DNA of 64,000 nt from Isoptericola croceus (GTDB taxonomy: Bacteria; Actinomycetota; Actinomycetes; Actinomycetales; Cellulomonadaceae): contig NZ_JARLLG010000001.1 in the NCBI RefSeq assembly GCF_029382255.1, forward strand, positions 62,001 to 126,000. The letters run 5' to 3'. Numbering within the stretch: position 1 is the stretch's first letter; every line of letters starts with the position of its first letter. The translations under genes were made by a program, and so were the position numbers. The notes under the pieces are model-generated. The model was not told the origin of the DNA, did no database searches, and was given only the letters and a program-made list of their open reading frames with translations. Positions 1 to 11,025 of this stretch are shown here, one piece after another.

Positions 1-1379
<1,379 letters not shown>

Positions 1380-1383
<4 letters not shown>

Positions 1384-2648
1384 GCGTCCAGCCTCGCCGG
1401 GAGGTCTGCGACGACGGTGAACCCGCCGTCCGGTGCGTCGTGTGCCCGGAGGGTGCCGCCGAGGAGGTACGCGCGCTCGCGCATGCCGTCGATCCCCGCA
1501 CCCGCCGGCCACGCGCCCGGCGCGCCACCGGCGCCGCGCCCGTCGTCGGTCACCATGATCCGCAACCGCCCGTCCGTGACGGCGAGCCGCACGAGCGCCG
1601 CCCGAGCGCCCGAGTGCCGCAGCACGTTCGTCAGCGACTCCTGCACGATCCGGTAGGCGGCGGCGTCCACGGTGGCGTCGATCGACCCGGTCGGCACCTC
1701 CACCCGCGTCGACACCGTCAGCCCGCTCGCCCGCGCGGGCTCGACGAGCGCGGCCAGGCCTGCCGGCCCGGTCGCGGCCGGCAACGTCTCCCGGTGGTGG
1801 GTGCCCGGCTCGTCCCGGTCCTGCGCGCTCCCCGCCGCGCCGTCCGGGTGGAGCGGGCGGCGCAGCACCTTCACGGTCGCCCGCAGCTCGTGCAGGGTGG
1901 CCGACGTCGCCTCGCGCACGTGCCGCAGCGCGGTACGGGCGCCGTCGTCGTTGCGTCCCACGGCCTCGCTGGCGACCCCCGTGTGCAGGGCGACGACGGA
2001 CAGGTTGTGCCCGACGACGTCGTGCAGGTCGCGAGCGATGCGCATCCGTTCGGCCTGCAGCCGTTGGTCGGCGGCCCGTGCCTGCTCCGCCGCCGTGAGG
2101 GCGCGGACCGCCTCGGTGTGCTTCCGCGCCCCGCGGGTCAGCCGGACCGCGACCCCCAGGGCGACGGCCGCGGCGACCAGCGCGACGTTGGTGACCAGGT
2201 CGTAGACGGTCAGGGTGGCGGACGGGTCGTCGTCGGTCACCCGGAAGAACGTGGCCACGACGATGAGCACGGCCCCGGAACCGACGGCCCAGCGGGTGCG
2301 GTCCAGCTCGGCCGCCGCGTAGAGCGCACCCACGGCGGGCAGGGCCATGCCGATCGGGGCGAAGCCGAGCGCGTAGTACGCGAAGACCGCCAGCACCGTC
2401 GCGACGACCATCACCACGGGTGCGCGACGGCGCAGCAGCACCAGCGCCCCGAACCCGGCGGCGAAGAGGTACGCACCTGCCCCGTGGCCGGTGGCCTCCC
2501 CGGCGCCGTCCGTCCCGGCGGCGTCCGTCGCGACGACGAGCGCGATCACCAGGGTCATCGAGAGCGCGAGGAGGACGTCGGCCACCCAGGGTGCCGGCGG
2601 CGTGGTGCGGGCACCGGCGTCGTCGTCGGCGGGGGAGGGCCTGGACAC
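1380..2648 (-). CDS. NarL-type sensor histidine kinase (HisKA_3)
   Basis: The protein has 422 residues. The N-terminal half holds several hydrophobic membrane segments (for example LLALSMTLVIALVVA, and a run of helices through roughly residues 60-150) with almost no extracytoplasmic domain. The dimerisation/phospho-acceptor motif is ARDLHDVVGHNLS, followed by an HATPase domain with N box (VQESLTNVLRHSGA) and G boxes (DDGRG, GIDGMRERA). This is the class that pairs with NarL regulators, and the pair is coupled by overlapping codons. The GTG at 2648 was chosen because the longer frame adds low-quality sequence that runs into the divergent promoter. A signal sensed within the membrane is likely but unknown. 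Confidence 0.9.
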
Positions 2649-2797
2649 GAGCCCCAGCGTAGGGCCGCCGAGCGCGGCTCGCCCTTCCCCGCAGGCGCGC
2701 TCAGGGACGTTCAGGGTGACGTGTCGCCCCGGGGCGACACCAGGAGACGCTCGTGGGCCGATGCGGAGGCCCGGGCCTGCCGAGGAGCGTGGGTGGC

Positions 2798-3214
2798 ATG
2801 ACCGCACAGCCTCCTTCCCAGCACACGTCCCGGCGACCACGAGGCATCCGGTGGCCGCTCGTCGCGGGCCTCGCCTCCATGGCACTGCTGTGGCCGCTCA
2901 CCGGACTGATCGGGGCCGGTGGGACCGGCCCGGGCCGGGCCTTCGCCATCATCGGGCTCACCGCCCTCGTGTGGATCGGCGTCGTCGGGTTCGGCCACGT
3001 CGCCCGGCCCGTGGCCACCCTGACCCTCACCGGCGTCGCCTTCGGGATCGTCGCGCTGGTGGCGTCGATGCTCGTCGGTGGCGGCGGCGTGCTCGGTGAC
3101 GGGGCCGCACCCTGGACCCTCGTGCCGGTGCTCGCGATGGACGCCTTCTGGGGGTTCGTCGCCGGGCTTCTTGCGCTGGCGGTCCAGCGTGCCCTGGCGG
3201 GAGCGGGCCGATGA
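2798..3214 (+). CDS. small four-helix membrane protein upstream of the copper oxidase
   Basis: This 138-residue protein has four predicted membrane helices (around WPLVAGLASMALLWPL, AFAIIGLTALVWIGVV, LTLTGVAFGIVALVAS and the C-terminal FWGFVAGLLALAV). A GAGGAG ribosome site at 2782-2787 favours the ATG at 2798 over an upstream in-frame ATG at 2753. The stop overlaps the start of the multicopper oxidase gene (ATGA), so the two are co-translated. I do not recognise a named family. A membrane partner for the lipid-anchored oxidase is a reasonable inference. Confidence 0.75.
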   Translation: MTAQPPSQHTSRRPRGIRWPLVAGLASMALLWPLTGLIGAGGTGPGRAFAIIGLTALVWIGVVGFGHVARPVATLTLTGVAFGIVALVASMLVGGGGVLGDGAAPWTLVPVLAMDAFWGFVAGLLALAVQRALAGAGR

Positions 3215-4746
3215 CCGCCCGTCCCCCCGCCCGACGCCGCGCCGTCGTCCGTGGCGCCGCCGGTGTCGTGGTCGCGGCGCTGGCTGCGGGGTGCGGCGCG
3301 ATCCCCGGATCGGTGACCTCGGTGGCCGACGTCGCGTTCGACCGCGAGCTGGCCGTCCCGCCGCTCGCGCAGTCCGAGGTGGTCGACGGCGTGCGCACGT
3401 TCACGCTGGAGGCTCGGACCGGGACGTCGGAGCTGTTGCCCGGCGTCTCGACCACCACCTGGGGGTTCGACGGCGCGTACCTCGGCCCGACGCTGCGCGC
3501 CGAGCGCGGGGAGCGGGTCGCGGTGGAGGTGACGAACGGCCTCCACGAGGCCACCAGCGTGCACTGGCACGGCATGCACCTGCCGGCGGCGATGGACGGC
3601 GGCCCGCACCAGGAGATCGAGCCCGGTGGTACGTGGCACCCCACGTGGGAGATCGACCAGCCCGGGGCGACGCTCTGGTACCACCCGCACCCGCACGGCG
3701 AGACCGAGGAGCACGTCTACCGAGGGCTGGCGGGGATGTTCATCCTCGACGACGACGCCACGCGCGCGGCCGACCTGCCCTCGGAGTACGGCGTCGACGA
3801 CATCCCCGTCGTCGTGCAGGACAAGGTGCTCGACGACGCCGGGCAGCTCCTCCTGAAGGACGACGGCGGCGAGCCGGGGACCCTCGGCAGCACCGTGCTG
3901 ACCAACGGGGTGGCGGGCGCCTACCAGGAGGTCACCACGGAGCGCGTCCGGCTGCGGCTGCTCAACGGGTCGACGGCACGGACCTACCAGCTCGGCTTCG
4001 AGGACCGGGCGTTCGAGCTGGTCGCGACCGACGGCGGCCTGCTCGACGCCCCCGTGACCCTCGACGACGTCCGCCTCGCCCCGGGGGAGCGCGCCGAGAT
4101 CGTCGTCGCGATCCAGCCCGGCGAGACCACACGCCTGCACTCCTTCGAGGCTGACCTCGGTGGGGTCGCGGCCGGGTTCGCCATGGGCGGCAACGACGCG
4201 TTCGACGTGCTCGAGCTGCGCGCGGCCGACGACCTCGTACCGTCGCCGGAACCGGCCTGGACGCCGTCGTCGTCCGCCGAGGACGACGCGCTCGACCCCG
4301 ACGACGCGACCGTGACCCGCACCTTCGAGCTCGACGAGCGCCGGATCAACGGTGAGCTCATGGACTCCGGCCGCATCGACGAGGTCGTCACCGTGGGGGA
4401 CACCGAGGTGTGGCAGGTGCGCAACACGATCCCCATGCCGCACAGCTTCCACGTGCACGACGTGCAGTTCCGCATCCTGACGATCGACGGGCAGGCACCG
4501 CCGCCCGAGCTGACCGGATCGAAGGACACCGTGTACCTCGAGCCACGGCGCACCTACCGGCTGCTCATGCGGTTCGAGGACCACGCCGACGCCCGGGTGC
4601 CGTACATGTACCACTGCCACATGCTGCTGCACGAGGACGAGGGGATGATGGGCCAGCTCCTCGTCCTCGTGCCTGGTTCGGACGTGACTCCCGGGCCGCT
4701 CCGGGGTGGCGCCGTCGACCAGCTCGACGGGCACCACGACCACTGA
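3211..4746 (+). CDS. multicopper oxidase, lipoprotein
   Basis: This 511-residue protein has all four copper-binding signatures: HWHGMH, WYHPHPHGETEEH, HSFHVHDVQF and HCHMLLHEDEGMM. The last supplies the type-1 Cys, His and axial Met. The N-terminus has a basic region followed by a lipobox LAAGC (Cys28), so the mature enzyme should be anchored on the outer face of the membrane. The family (CueO/laccase-like) couples oxidation of a substrate, often Cu(I) or phenols, to reduction of O2 to water. It overlaps the upstream membrane-protein gene by 4 bases. The methionine-rich insert typical of CueO is not obvious, so I would not call it a cuprous oxidase with certainty. Confidence 0.92.
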   Translation: MTARPPARRRAVVRGAAGVVVAALAAGCGAIPGSVTSVADVAFDRELAVPPLAQSEVVDGVRTFTLEARTGTSELLPGVSTTTWGFDGAYLGPTLRAERGERVAVEVTNGLHEATSVHWHGMHLPAAMDGGPHQEIEPGGTWHPTWEIDQPGATLWYHPHPHGETEEHVYRGLAGMFILDDDATRAADLPSEYGVDDIPVVVQDKVLDDAGQLLLKDDGGEPGTLGSTVLTNGVAGAYQEVTTERVRLRLLNGSTARTYQLGFEDRAFELVATDGGLLDAPVTLDDVRLAPGERAEIVVAIQPGETTRLHSFEADLGGVAAGFAMGGNDAFDVLELRAADDLVPSPEPAWTPSSSAEDDALDPDDATVTRTFELDERRINGELMDSGRIDEVVTVGDTEVWQVRNTIPMPHSFHVHDVQFRILTIDGQAPPPELTGSKDTVYLEPRRTYRLLMRFEDHADARVPYMYHCHMLLHEDEGMMGQLLVLVPGSDVTPGPLRGGAVDQLDGHHDH

Positions 4747-4789
4747 GTTCGGCGCCTGCCATGATCGGCGCAGTACCGACAGGTGTGCC

Positions 4790-5305
4790 CTACTCGGTGA
4801 TCTTCTCGACCTCGGCGAGGACGAGTCCGGGGTCGCCTTCCGCCACACAGGCGGTGACGGCGTCACCCCTGTGCTCGTGCAGGTCGTCGAAATCCTCACC
4901 GCCGCCGGACACCGTGTCGCCGAGGACCAGCCTCTCGCCGGACGACGTCGTGAGCTCTCCCTCAGCAGAGAGAGATACTCCCGCAGGCCAGACGACGACG
5001 CGGACACGGTCACTGTCAGCAGTGGGCGCCATGCCGAGACATCCTTCGGGGGTCATGGCGACGACGCCCTCGAACGCAGCATCACCTCCACCGAGGTCGG
5101 CCACCTGCATCAACGCCGTGGTGCTGCCTTCCGTCTCGACCCTCATATTGGACGCCACACCCGACGCGACTGATCCCGAGCCGCACGCGGCCAGCGCGGC
5201 TCCCATGACCAGGACAGCCGCCACCGTCAGGAGGCTGCGCCATCGAGGATGATCTTCATGAGCTGAGCCATCATGAGGCTCAGGGCGGTCCAGCCAGCTA
5301 CTCAT
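4790..5305 (-). CDS. hypothetical lipoprotein
   Basis: The protein is 171 residues, with a hydrophobic leader ending in a lipobox ALAAC (Cys41). It is secreted and lipid-anchored by inference. The remainder is Thr/Gly/Asp-rich beta-type sequence with two further cysteines (EGCLG and TACVAEG) that could form a disulfide. No catalytic motif is visible and I do not recognise the family. The ATG at 5305 is preceded by CTGGAGAACCC, a good ribosome site. It is divergent from acdS with about 130 bases between the starts. Confidence 0.7.
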   Translation of the reverse strand: MSSWLDRPEPHDGSAHEDHPRWRSLLTVAAVLVMGAALAACGSGSVASGVASNMRVETEGSTTALMQVADLGGGDAAFEGVVAMTPEGCLGMAPTADSDRVRVVVWPAGVSLSAEGELTTSSGERLVLGDTVSGGGEDFDDLHEHRGDAVTACVAEGDPGLVLAEVEKITE

Positions 5306-5437
5306 GGGTTCTCCAGCAGGTCGAGCCCATCCGGCCGCGTGTGCCGGAGCGGGACGTGGTGTCTGCGCAGGAACGATGCCAGCAGATTCCGAGCGTGTCA
5401 GCAGGCTCGCCGTGCCGCCCGGGTGAAGAATCGGCGG

Positions 5438-6460
5438 ATGGCGCTCGCAGACTTCCCTCGGCACCCGTTGACCTTCGGCCCCAGCCCGATCCACCCCGTG
5501 GACCGGTTGAGCGACCACCTCGGTGGCGCACGCCTCTGGATGAAGCGCGAGGACGTCTCCAGCGGCCTGGCCTACGGCGGCAACAAGGTCCGCAAGCTGG
5601 AGTACCTCGTGCCGGAGGCACTGGCCCAGGGCGCGGACACGCTGGTCTCGATCGGCGGGGTGCAGTCCAACCACACGCGCCAGGTCGCTGCCGTGGCGGC
5701 GCACCTGGGGATGCGGGCGGTGCTCGTCCAGGAGCACTGGGTGGACTGGCCCGACGCCGTGAACGACCGGGTCGGCAACATCATGCTGTCGCGGCTCATG
5801 GGCGCGGACGTCCGGCTCTCCCCGGCGGGCTTCGGCATCGGGTTCAAGGACTCGTGGCGCGAGGCGATCGAGGACGTCGAGGCCTCCGGTGGGACGCCGT
5901 ACGCCATCCCGGCCGGGGCGTCCGACCACCCGCTGGGTGGCCTCGGGTTCGCCCGGTGGGCGCACGAGGTCGCCGAGCAGGAACGCGACCTGGGCGTCTT
6001 CTTCGACACGATCGTGGTGTGTGCGGTCACCGGCTCGACCCAGGCCGGGATGATCGCCGGGTTCGCCGACCTGGTGGAGAACTTCGGCGGACGGCGGCGG
6101 CGGGTGCTCGGCATCGACGCGTCGGCCAAGATCACCGAGACCCGCGACCAGGTCGCCCGGATCGCCCGCCGCACCGCGGCGGCGATCGGTGTGGGGCGCG
6201 ACCTGCGCGACGACGAGATCACCGTGCTCGAGGGGTGGGCGGGCGACGCGTACGGCATCCCCGTCGACTCCACGGACGAGGCGATGCACCTCGTCGGGGG
6301 GCTCGAGGGCGTCATCCTCGACCCCGTCTACGAGGGCAAGTCCATGGCTGGGCTGATCGACCTCGTCCGCCGCGGCGACATCCCGCGCGACTCGAACGTC
6401 CTGTACGCGCACCTGGGTGGGCAGCCGGCGCTCAACGCATACAGCGGCCGCTACCACTGA
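5438..6460 (+). CDS. acdS: 1-aminocyclopropane-1-carboxylate deaminase
   Basis: This 340-residue PLP enzyme is close to the usual 338. It cleaves ACC, the precursor of plant ethylene, into 2-oxobutyrate and ammonia. The PLP lysine is Lys50 in [11 protein letters not shown], and [21 protein letters not shown] follows as in known ACC deaminases. The two positions that separate ACC deaminase from D-cysteine desulfhydrase are both of the deaminase type: Glu299 in DPVYEGKSM and Leu in YAHLGG. The start at 5438 gives the family N-terminus ([13 protein letters not shown]). The enzyme implies a plant-associated or soil lifestyle, or use of ACC as a nitrogen source. No AcdR-like regulator is adjacent. 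Confidence 0.93.
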   Translation: MALADFPRHPLTFGPSPIHPVDRLSDHLGGARLWMKREDVSSGLAYGGNKVRKLEYLVPEALAQGADTLVSIGGVQSNHTRQVAAVAAHLGMRAVLVQEHWVDWPDAVNDRVGNIMLSRLMGADVRLSPAGFGIGFKDSWREAIEDVEASGGTPYAIPAGASDHPLGGLGFARWAHEVAEQERDLGVFFDTIVVCAVTGSTQAGMIAGFADLVENFGGRRRRVLGIDASAKITETRDQVARIARRTAAAIGVGRDLRDDEITVLEGWAGDAYGIPVDSTDEAMHLVGGLEGVILDPVYEGKSMAGLIDLVRRGDIPRDSNVLYAHLGGQPALNAYSGRYH

Positions 6461-6503
6461 CGGTCGGCGTCCGGTGCACGGAGCGCATCCTGACGATGAA
6501 ATG

Positions 6504-6551
6504 GTAGTCAAGGTGCTTGACTACTGATTCGTAGTCGAGCACCTTGACTAC
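6504..6551. promoter_or_regulatory. double palindrome upstream of hipBA (candidate HipB operator)
   Basis: Two 21-base imperfect palindromes lie here. The first (6504-6524) begins GTAGTCAAGG and ends TTGACTAC; the second (6531-6551) begins GTAGTCGAGC and ends TTGACTAC. The second is also the reverse complement of the first with one mismatch, so the pair could form a 21-bp hairpin with a 6-base loop. A further GTAGTC half-site sits at 6558-6563. The segment is AT-richer than its surroundings and lies 32 bases before hipB. HipB proteins repress their own operon through repeated palindromes, which fits. It might also terminate acdS. Confidence 0.6.
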
Positions 6552-6582
6552 AGATCCGTAGTCGTCGGCGAAGGGGCGGAGC

Positions 6583-6816
6583 ATGCCGTACACCGGGCGA
6601 GTCACCAGTCCCGAATCGCTGGGTCGCATCCTGCAGCAGGCGCGCCTGCTCCACGGGTGGAGCCAGCGTGAGCTCGCGGCACGTATCGGCACCACGCAGC
6701 GCTATATCTGGGAGATCGAGTCCGGGAAACCGTCGATCTACACCGAGCGGCTCTTCGCGGTGCTGCGTGAGACGGGTACCGAGCTGTCGGCCACGATCGG
6801 GACGGACGATGAGTGA
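6583..6816 (+). CDS. hipB: HipB-like XRE-family antitoxin
   Basis: This 77-residue single-domain protein has a helix-turn-helix of the XRE/Cro type (LGRILQQARLLHGWSQRELAARIGTTQRYIWEIESGK). In HipBA modules the antitoxin binds both the operator and the HipA kinase. Here the gene overlaps hipA by 8 bases, the usual arrangement, and sits just downstream of a double palindrome. It appears intact even though hipA is frameshifted. Confidence 0.88.
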   Translation: MPYTGRVTSPESLGRILQQARLLHGWSQRELAARIGTTQRYIWEIESGKPSIYTERLFAVLRETGTELSATIGTDDE

Positions 6817-8057
6817 ACTGGTCGTCGACCTCTACGACACGACGGTGGGCACCCTGACCGGGCGAGGGGCCGGTTTCGACTTCCGTGCCGACCCCGGTGC
6901 GATCGATGCGTTCGGCCTGGACAGCCTCGTCCTGTCCGTCGCGGTGCCGCTCGCCGTCGTTCCGGCGCGCGCTCGTCGTGGACGACGGCAGAACTACTTC
7001 AGGGAGCTCCTGCCGGAAGGCCAGATGCTGACTCGTCTCGCGCAGCAGGCCGGGACGCAGGCCCACGATGTCGTCGCCATGCTGCGCGCCTATGGTCGCG
7101 ACGTCGCCGGCGCGCTACAGATCTGGGACCCGGAAGCGCCCGGCGAGCCCAGGACGCCTGCCGTCGAGCCGCTGACTCGCAGGGGCGTCTCCGAGCTGCT
7201 CGCCGACGTTGCTTCGTTCCCGCTGGCGAACAAACCGAACGGAGGAAAGACGTCGCTCGCAGGTGTCCAGGACAAGGTCGTCCTGACCCGTACGGCTCGC
7301 GGATGGGCGCGCGCTGGACGGATACCCGTCGACGCACATCCTCAAGCCCGAGTCCCGGGACTACCCCACGATCATCTACGACGAGGAGTACGGCGCCAGG
7401 TTCGCTCGGGCGCTCGGGCTCGCTGACTTCCACACAGGCATCGAGGAGTTCGACGGAGTGCCCGCCCTCGTCATCGAGCGCTTCGACCGGACGGAACCGG
7501 GAGGCGCCGAGACCCCGCCGCAGCGCATCCATCAGGAGGACTTCAACCAGGTTCTCGGGACGCAGGGGGACCAGAAGTACCAGCGATACGGAGGCAAGGT
7601 CTCACTGGCTCGAGTGGCTCGTGAGCTCACCGTCCTGGGTGACGTCGACGGCGTCCGGCGCCTGGCACGCATGACGGTGCTGGCGGCGGCCGTCGGAAAC
7701 CTCGACATGCATGCCAAGAACCTCGCGTTGCTCCACCACCGTGACGGGACCGTGCGCCTCGCCCCGGCCTACGACGTGGTGCCGCAGGCGCACCTGCCGA
7801 ACGACGGCGAGCTCGCACTCTCCGTGGACCGCACCGATCGCCATGCATCCGTCACCCGGTCGCATCTCGTCGCCGAGATCGACTCGTGGGGAGTGCGGGA
7901 GGCGCGGCGGATCGTCGAGGAGGCTCTGGACACCGTCCTCGCGACGGTGTCCACCCAGGCGCCGGATCGCCATGCCCATCCGGGACTCTCTGAGGACATC
8001 CTGCGATTCACGACCAACCTCCGCGAGGGACGCGCGGTCGGTGCCCGCCAGCCCTGA
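6809..8057 (+). pseudogene. hipA: HipA-family kinase toxin, frameshifted
   Basis: Two frames together give one full HipA. The first frame (6809-7426, 205 residues) carries the N-terminal beta-barrel domain and the Gly-rich loop (KTSLAGVQDK). The second (in frame from about 7311 to 8057) carries the rest, including the catalytic NLDMHAKNLALL and the metal-binding AYDVVPQ. The break falls in GCGCGCGC at 7307-7314. One extra GC unit would restore continuous sequence reading WARALDGYPSTHILKP. As it stands the first frame stops at 7426 without the kinase core, so no active toxin should be made. It may be a true mutation, a reversible phase switch, or a sequencing error. HipA phosphorylates glutamyl-tRNA synthetase in E. 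coli; the target here is unknown. Confidence 0.85.
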
Positions 8058-8061
8058 GGCA

Positions 8062-8080
8062 CCGGGCCCCCACAGCCCGG
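8062..8080. terminator. hairpin between convergent hipA and the next gene
   Basis: CCGGGC (8062-8067) pairs with GCCCGG (8075-8080) over a 7-base loop in the 26-base gap between convergent genes. It is a plausible bidirectional terminator, but short and without a T-run. Confidence 0.35.
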
Positions 8081-8083
8081 CCG

Positions 8084-8905
8084 TCAGGACGACTCCGGCG
8101 GGTTCGCCACGACCTTCTCGGCCACACGGGCGACCAGGGCGTCGACCTCCAGCTCCTCGGGCACCTCGGCGTCGACCGGAGCGAGCGTCGCGACCAGGGC
8201 GACGGTGCCGGACACCGCCGTCATCACTACCGTGACGCGCTGCTGCGCGCCGGTCGCCGGATCGGTCTCGACGGCGGTGAACCCGGTATAGCCCTGGTGA
8301 CCGGCCGCCGTGTCGCGCTCGGTGTAGTCCTGCCAGCCTGGCGCGATCCAGCCACCGGCACCGCGGGTGTGCTCGCCGATCCGGCGCAGGGAGGTCAGCT
8401 CGACCCCCGCGTCGGCGGCATGGTCGATCAGCTGGTCGGGCCAGTGCTTGTCCCTGATCGACCCGGCATAGATCTTGCCGATCGGGTGCGGCGCCGGGTC
8501 CCTGGGGTCGGGGGTGAACACGCTCGTGTAGACCGACACCGCACCGTGCTGCACGCCGGAGACGGCGGTGGCGACCTCGACCTCCTCGTCGTGCGGGGAC
8601 CAGCCCCGGGTCAGGAAGTGGCTCTCGAGGTAGCGCAGACCTGGCAGCAGGTGCGGGGCGGGCTCGTGCGGTGGGTAGGGGACGACCCAGCCGGGATCGA
8701 CGGGGATCTGAGCGGCACCCGGCGGGAGGTCCCCTGTGGTCAGAGCCCACGAGCCGGGCTGCCATCTCTCGCGCAGCGCCTGCCGGATGGGCTCGCCCCA
8801 GGTCAGCGCCCCGGCGACGAGCGCACAGAGCACCAGCGCGGCAACGGGCACGATGATCTCCCCGCGCCAGGTGCGGCGCCGCCGTCGGGTGGTCGGCATC
8901 GTCAT
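8084..8905 (-). CDS. membrane-anchored hypothetical protein of an ESX-like cassette
   Basis: The protein has 273 residues. An Arg-rich cytoplasmic N-terminus (TTRRRRRTWRGE) is followed by one membrane helix (IIVPVAALVLCALVAGAL). A roughly 230-residue extracytoplasmic domain follows, with no motif I recognise. The start ATG overlaps the stop of the upstream 707-residue protein gene (ATGA), so the two are translationally coupled. Context, not sequence, suggests it is a cell-surface partner of the secreted helical proteins encoded upstream. Confidence 0.7.
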   Translation of the reverse strand: MTMPTTRRRRRTWRGEIIVPVAALVLCALVAGALTWGEPIRQALRERWQPGSWALTTGDLPPGAAQIPVDPGWVVPYPPHEPAPHLLPGLRYLESHFLTRGWSPHDEEVEVATAVSGVQHGAVSVYTSVFTPDPRDPAPHPIGKIYAGSIRDKHWPDQLIDHAADAGVELTSLRRIGEHTRGAGGWIAPGWQDYTERDTAAGHQGYTGFTAVETDPATGAQQRVTVVMTAVSGTVALVATLAPVDAEVPEELEVDALVARVAEKVVANPPESS

Positions 8906-11025
8906 GTCAGCTCTCCCAGCTCTCGTCGGAGGTCGGCGTTGACCGCGAAGGTGCTGCCGAAGACGTCCTTCATGTTGTCCGAGTGGGGGTCGAGCCGTTC
9001 CGTGGCGCGCTCGACCTCCTCGGCGGAGTACCCCTGGGCGGCGAGCATGTCGCCGACCGCCTGCTGGAATCGCCCCGTCGTCCGTTCTCGCAGACCTGGT
9101 TCGGTCGTGAGCACCTCTTCACGGGCGGGCCCGACGCCGTCGGGCAGGAACGGTGGCAGCAGTGCTCCGACGCCCGTCGCGGCCAGGGAGGTGCCCGCCG
9201 GTGACCGGGTGGCCGCCACGCTGAGGCCGGAGGAGAACCAGGCGGCGGTCGCGGCGGTGGCGTCGTCCTCGGCGCGGGCGACCATGATGGACTCAGATTC
9301 GACCGCCCCGAGGACTGCTGCTGCGTCGCGGGTGGCCCCCTCGGCGAGCGCCTCGGCGTCGCCGCTGCTGCGTCCCTCGGCCGTCACGCCGGTCACGGCG
9401 TCGTCCAGGTACGTGTCGACGCGCTGCAGCCAGTAGCCCGACGACGCCTCCGTGCCCGACGTCGCGGCGATGACGTCGCGGAACGCGAACGCGTCCAGGT
9501 GCGGCTGGACGATCTCGGCGTACTCGCCGGTGCCCTCGGCGAGCTGCGGTGTGCCCAGCAGGCCAGGTTCCGGGCGCGGCCTGCCGTGCTGCTGCCACTG
9601 CACCGCGTCGCCGGCCGAGACCAGGTACGGCGCGTAGGCGTCGGCGACGTTCCGGCTGGCTGCGTCCGAGACCGGGTACGGGCCGCCCAGCAGGCCGTTG
9701 CCCGGGGTGACGAGCTCCTTGGTCGCCGCCGAGGCGAGCAGCGCGGTCCGGCGCTGCCGGCAGACGTCGTCGGTCCCGGTGCCTGCACCGACCGCGGCCG
9801 CGAGCAGGCCCGTGACCGCGGTGCCGCCGTCCGGCCAGCCGTCGGGCGGCGTCGTGCCGAACCAGGCGTGGGTCCGGGCCAGGGACACCTCCTCGTCCGA
9901 CGGCGCCAGGTGCTCGAGCGCCGCTGGTGGGTGAGCGGCCAGACCGTCCGCGATCGCGACCGTCAGGGAGCCTGTGGCGACCAGGTCGGCGTCGTCGCTC
10001 TGCTGCTGCCGGCGCCCCACCAGCGCGTCGGCGGCCCCGACGTGCACCGCCGACGGCAGCGACGGTGCCAGGAGGGCCGCGGCCAGCTCCGCCCGGTCGC
10101 CGATCTCGACGTACGAGGCGGGCAGCTCCTCCACCAGCGCACGGCCGAGGGCTTCCTGCTCGCTCGGGGTGGCGCTGCGTGCCCAGGCCGCGAGGCCGTC
10201 GGTCAGCGCGACCGTGACGTCGTCGTCGACGGACGTCACTCCGATCGCCGTGTAGAGCTCGGCCGGCGTGGTCGTCTCCCAGAAGGCTGTCCACAGGACC
10301 GGGTCGCTGCCGGCGGCGCGGATCGCGGCGAGCAGCTCGTCGCGGGCGGCGGCGCGCGTCTCGGAGGGCATGTCGGGTCCGGCGCCGAGGACGAGCCCGG
10401 CCAGATCCAGTCCGCTCTGCCACGAGCCGGTGTACGCGGTGAGGCCGGTACCGGCGGCCGACGCGAGCCGCACGGCCCGGACGTGCGCGAGCCCGGTCAG
10501 GTGAGACGCCGTCTGCCGGGAGCCGGCCTGTTTCGCGTCCCGGGCCTGGCGCCACCGCGATTCGGCAGCCATGACGTCGGCGCGCGCCTCTCCGCCGCGC
10601 ATCCGGGCGAGCCAGGACAGGCTGGCCCAGTCGGGCTGGCGGGGATCGAACGGATCGGCCGCGATGCGCAGAGCGGTCGCCTCGTCGTCCGCTGCGCGGT
10701 CCACGCGGACGAGAGCCTCGTCACGAGCCAGGATCGCCCGGTGCGCGTCCTGCTGCTCACCCGCCAAGGAGCCCGAGCGGCCGGCCAGAGCGCGTGACGC
10801 CCGGCCGAGGACCTCCGCGCAGAGGTCGACCTCCGCGCGGAGGTCGGCGAGAAGCTGCCGGGCGGTGTCGACCGCCCCGGACACGTGGCCCTCCAGGTCA
10901 CGTTCGACCCGGGCCAGCCCCGTGCGTGTCTCGGTCAGTGCTCCGGCGGCACGGGCGGCCGTCGCGGACAGGTCGCTGAGCTCGCCGGGGGAGCCGGTGA
11001 GCGCGAGGAACTCCACGTCCTGCAT
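8902..11025 (-). CDS. large alpha-helical protein, probable ESX/type VII-linked
   Basis: This 707-residue protein has no signal peptide and no membrane helix. Residues 1-190 are strongly helical and Ala/Arg/Glu-rich, like the N-terminal helical domains of type VII secretion substrates. The remainder is a long Ala-rich helical region. The ATG at 11025 shares one base with the stop of the upstream small protein (TGATG), and the stop overlaps the downstream gene, so the three form one cassette. Actinobacteria often carry such large helical proteins next to WXG100-like genes. Secretion is inferred, and no toxin domain was seen. Confidence 0.68.
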   Translation of the reverse strand: MQDVEFLALTGSPGELSDLSATAARAAGALTETRTGLARVERDLEGHVSGAVDTARQLLADLRAEVDLCAEVLGRASRALAGRSGSLAGEQQDAHRAILARDEALVRVDRAADDEATALRIAADPFDPRQPDWASLSWLARMRGGEARADVMAAESRWRQARDAKQAGSRQTASHLTGLAHVRAVRLASAAGTGLTAYTGSWQSGLDLAGLVLGAGPDMPSETRAAARDELLAAIRAAGSDPVLWTAFWETTTPAELYTAIGVTSVDDDVTVALTDGLAAWARSATPSEQEALGRALVEELPASYVEIGDRAELAAALLAPSLPSAVHVGAADALVGRRQQQSDDADLVATGSLTVAIADGLAAHPPAALEHLAPSDEEVSLARTHAWFGTTPPDGWPDGGTAVTGLLAAAVGAGTGTDDVCRQRRTALLASAATKELVTPGNGLLGGPYPVSDAASRNVADAYAPYLVSAGDAVQWQQHGRPRPEPGLLGTPQLAEGTGEYAEIVQPHLDAFAFRDVIAATSGTEASSGYWLQRVDTYLDDAVTGVTAEGRSSGDAEALAEGATRDAAAVLGAVESESIMVARAEDDATAATAAWFSSGLSVAATRSPAGTSLAATGVGALLPPFLPDGVGPAREEVLTTEPGLRERTTGRFQQAVGDMLAAQGYSAEEVERATERLDPHSDNMKDVFGSTFAVNADLRRELGELT

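Noticed and set aside
1440-2801. Long open frame opposite the histidine kinase
   Set aside because: Arg/Gly/Pro-rich translation with no motif; the opposite strand encodes a complete kinase. It is a high-GC shadow.
2701-5013. Very long minus-strand frame across the multicopper oxidase
   Set aside because: The plus-strand frame has four copper motifs and a lipobox; the minus-strand translation has no recognisable domain.
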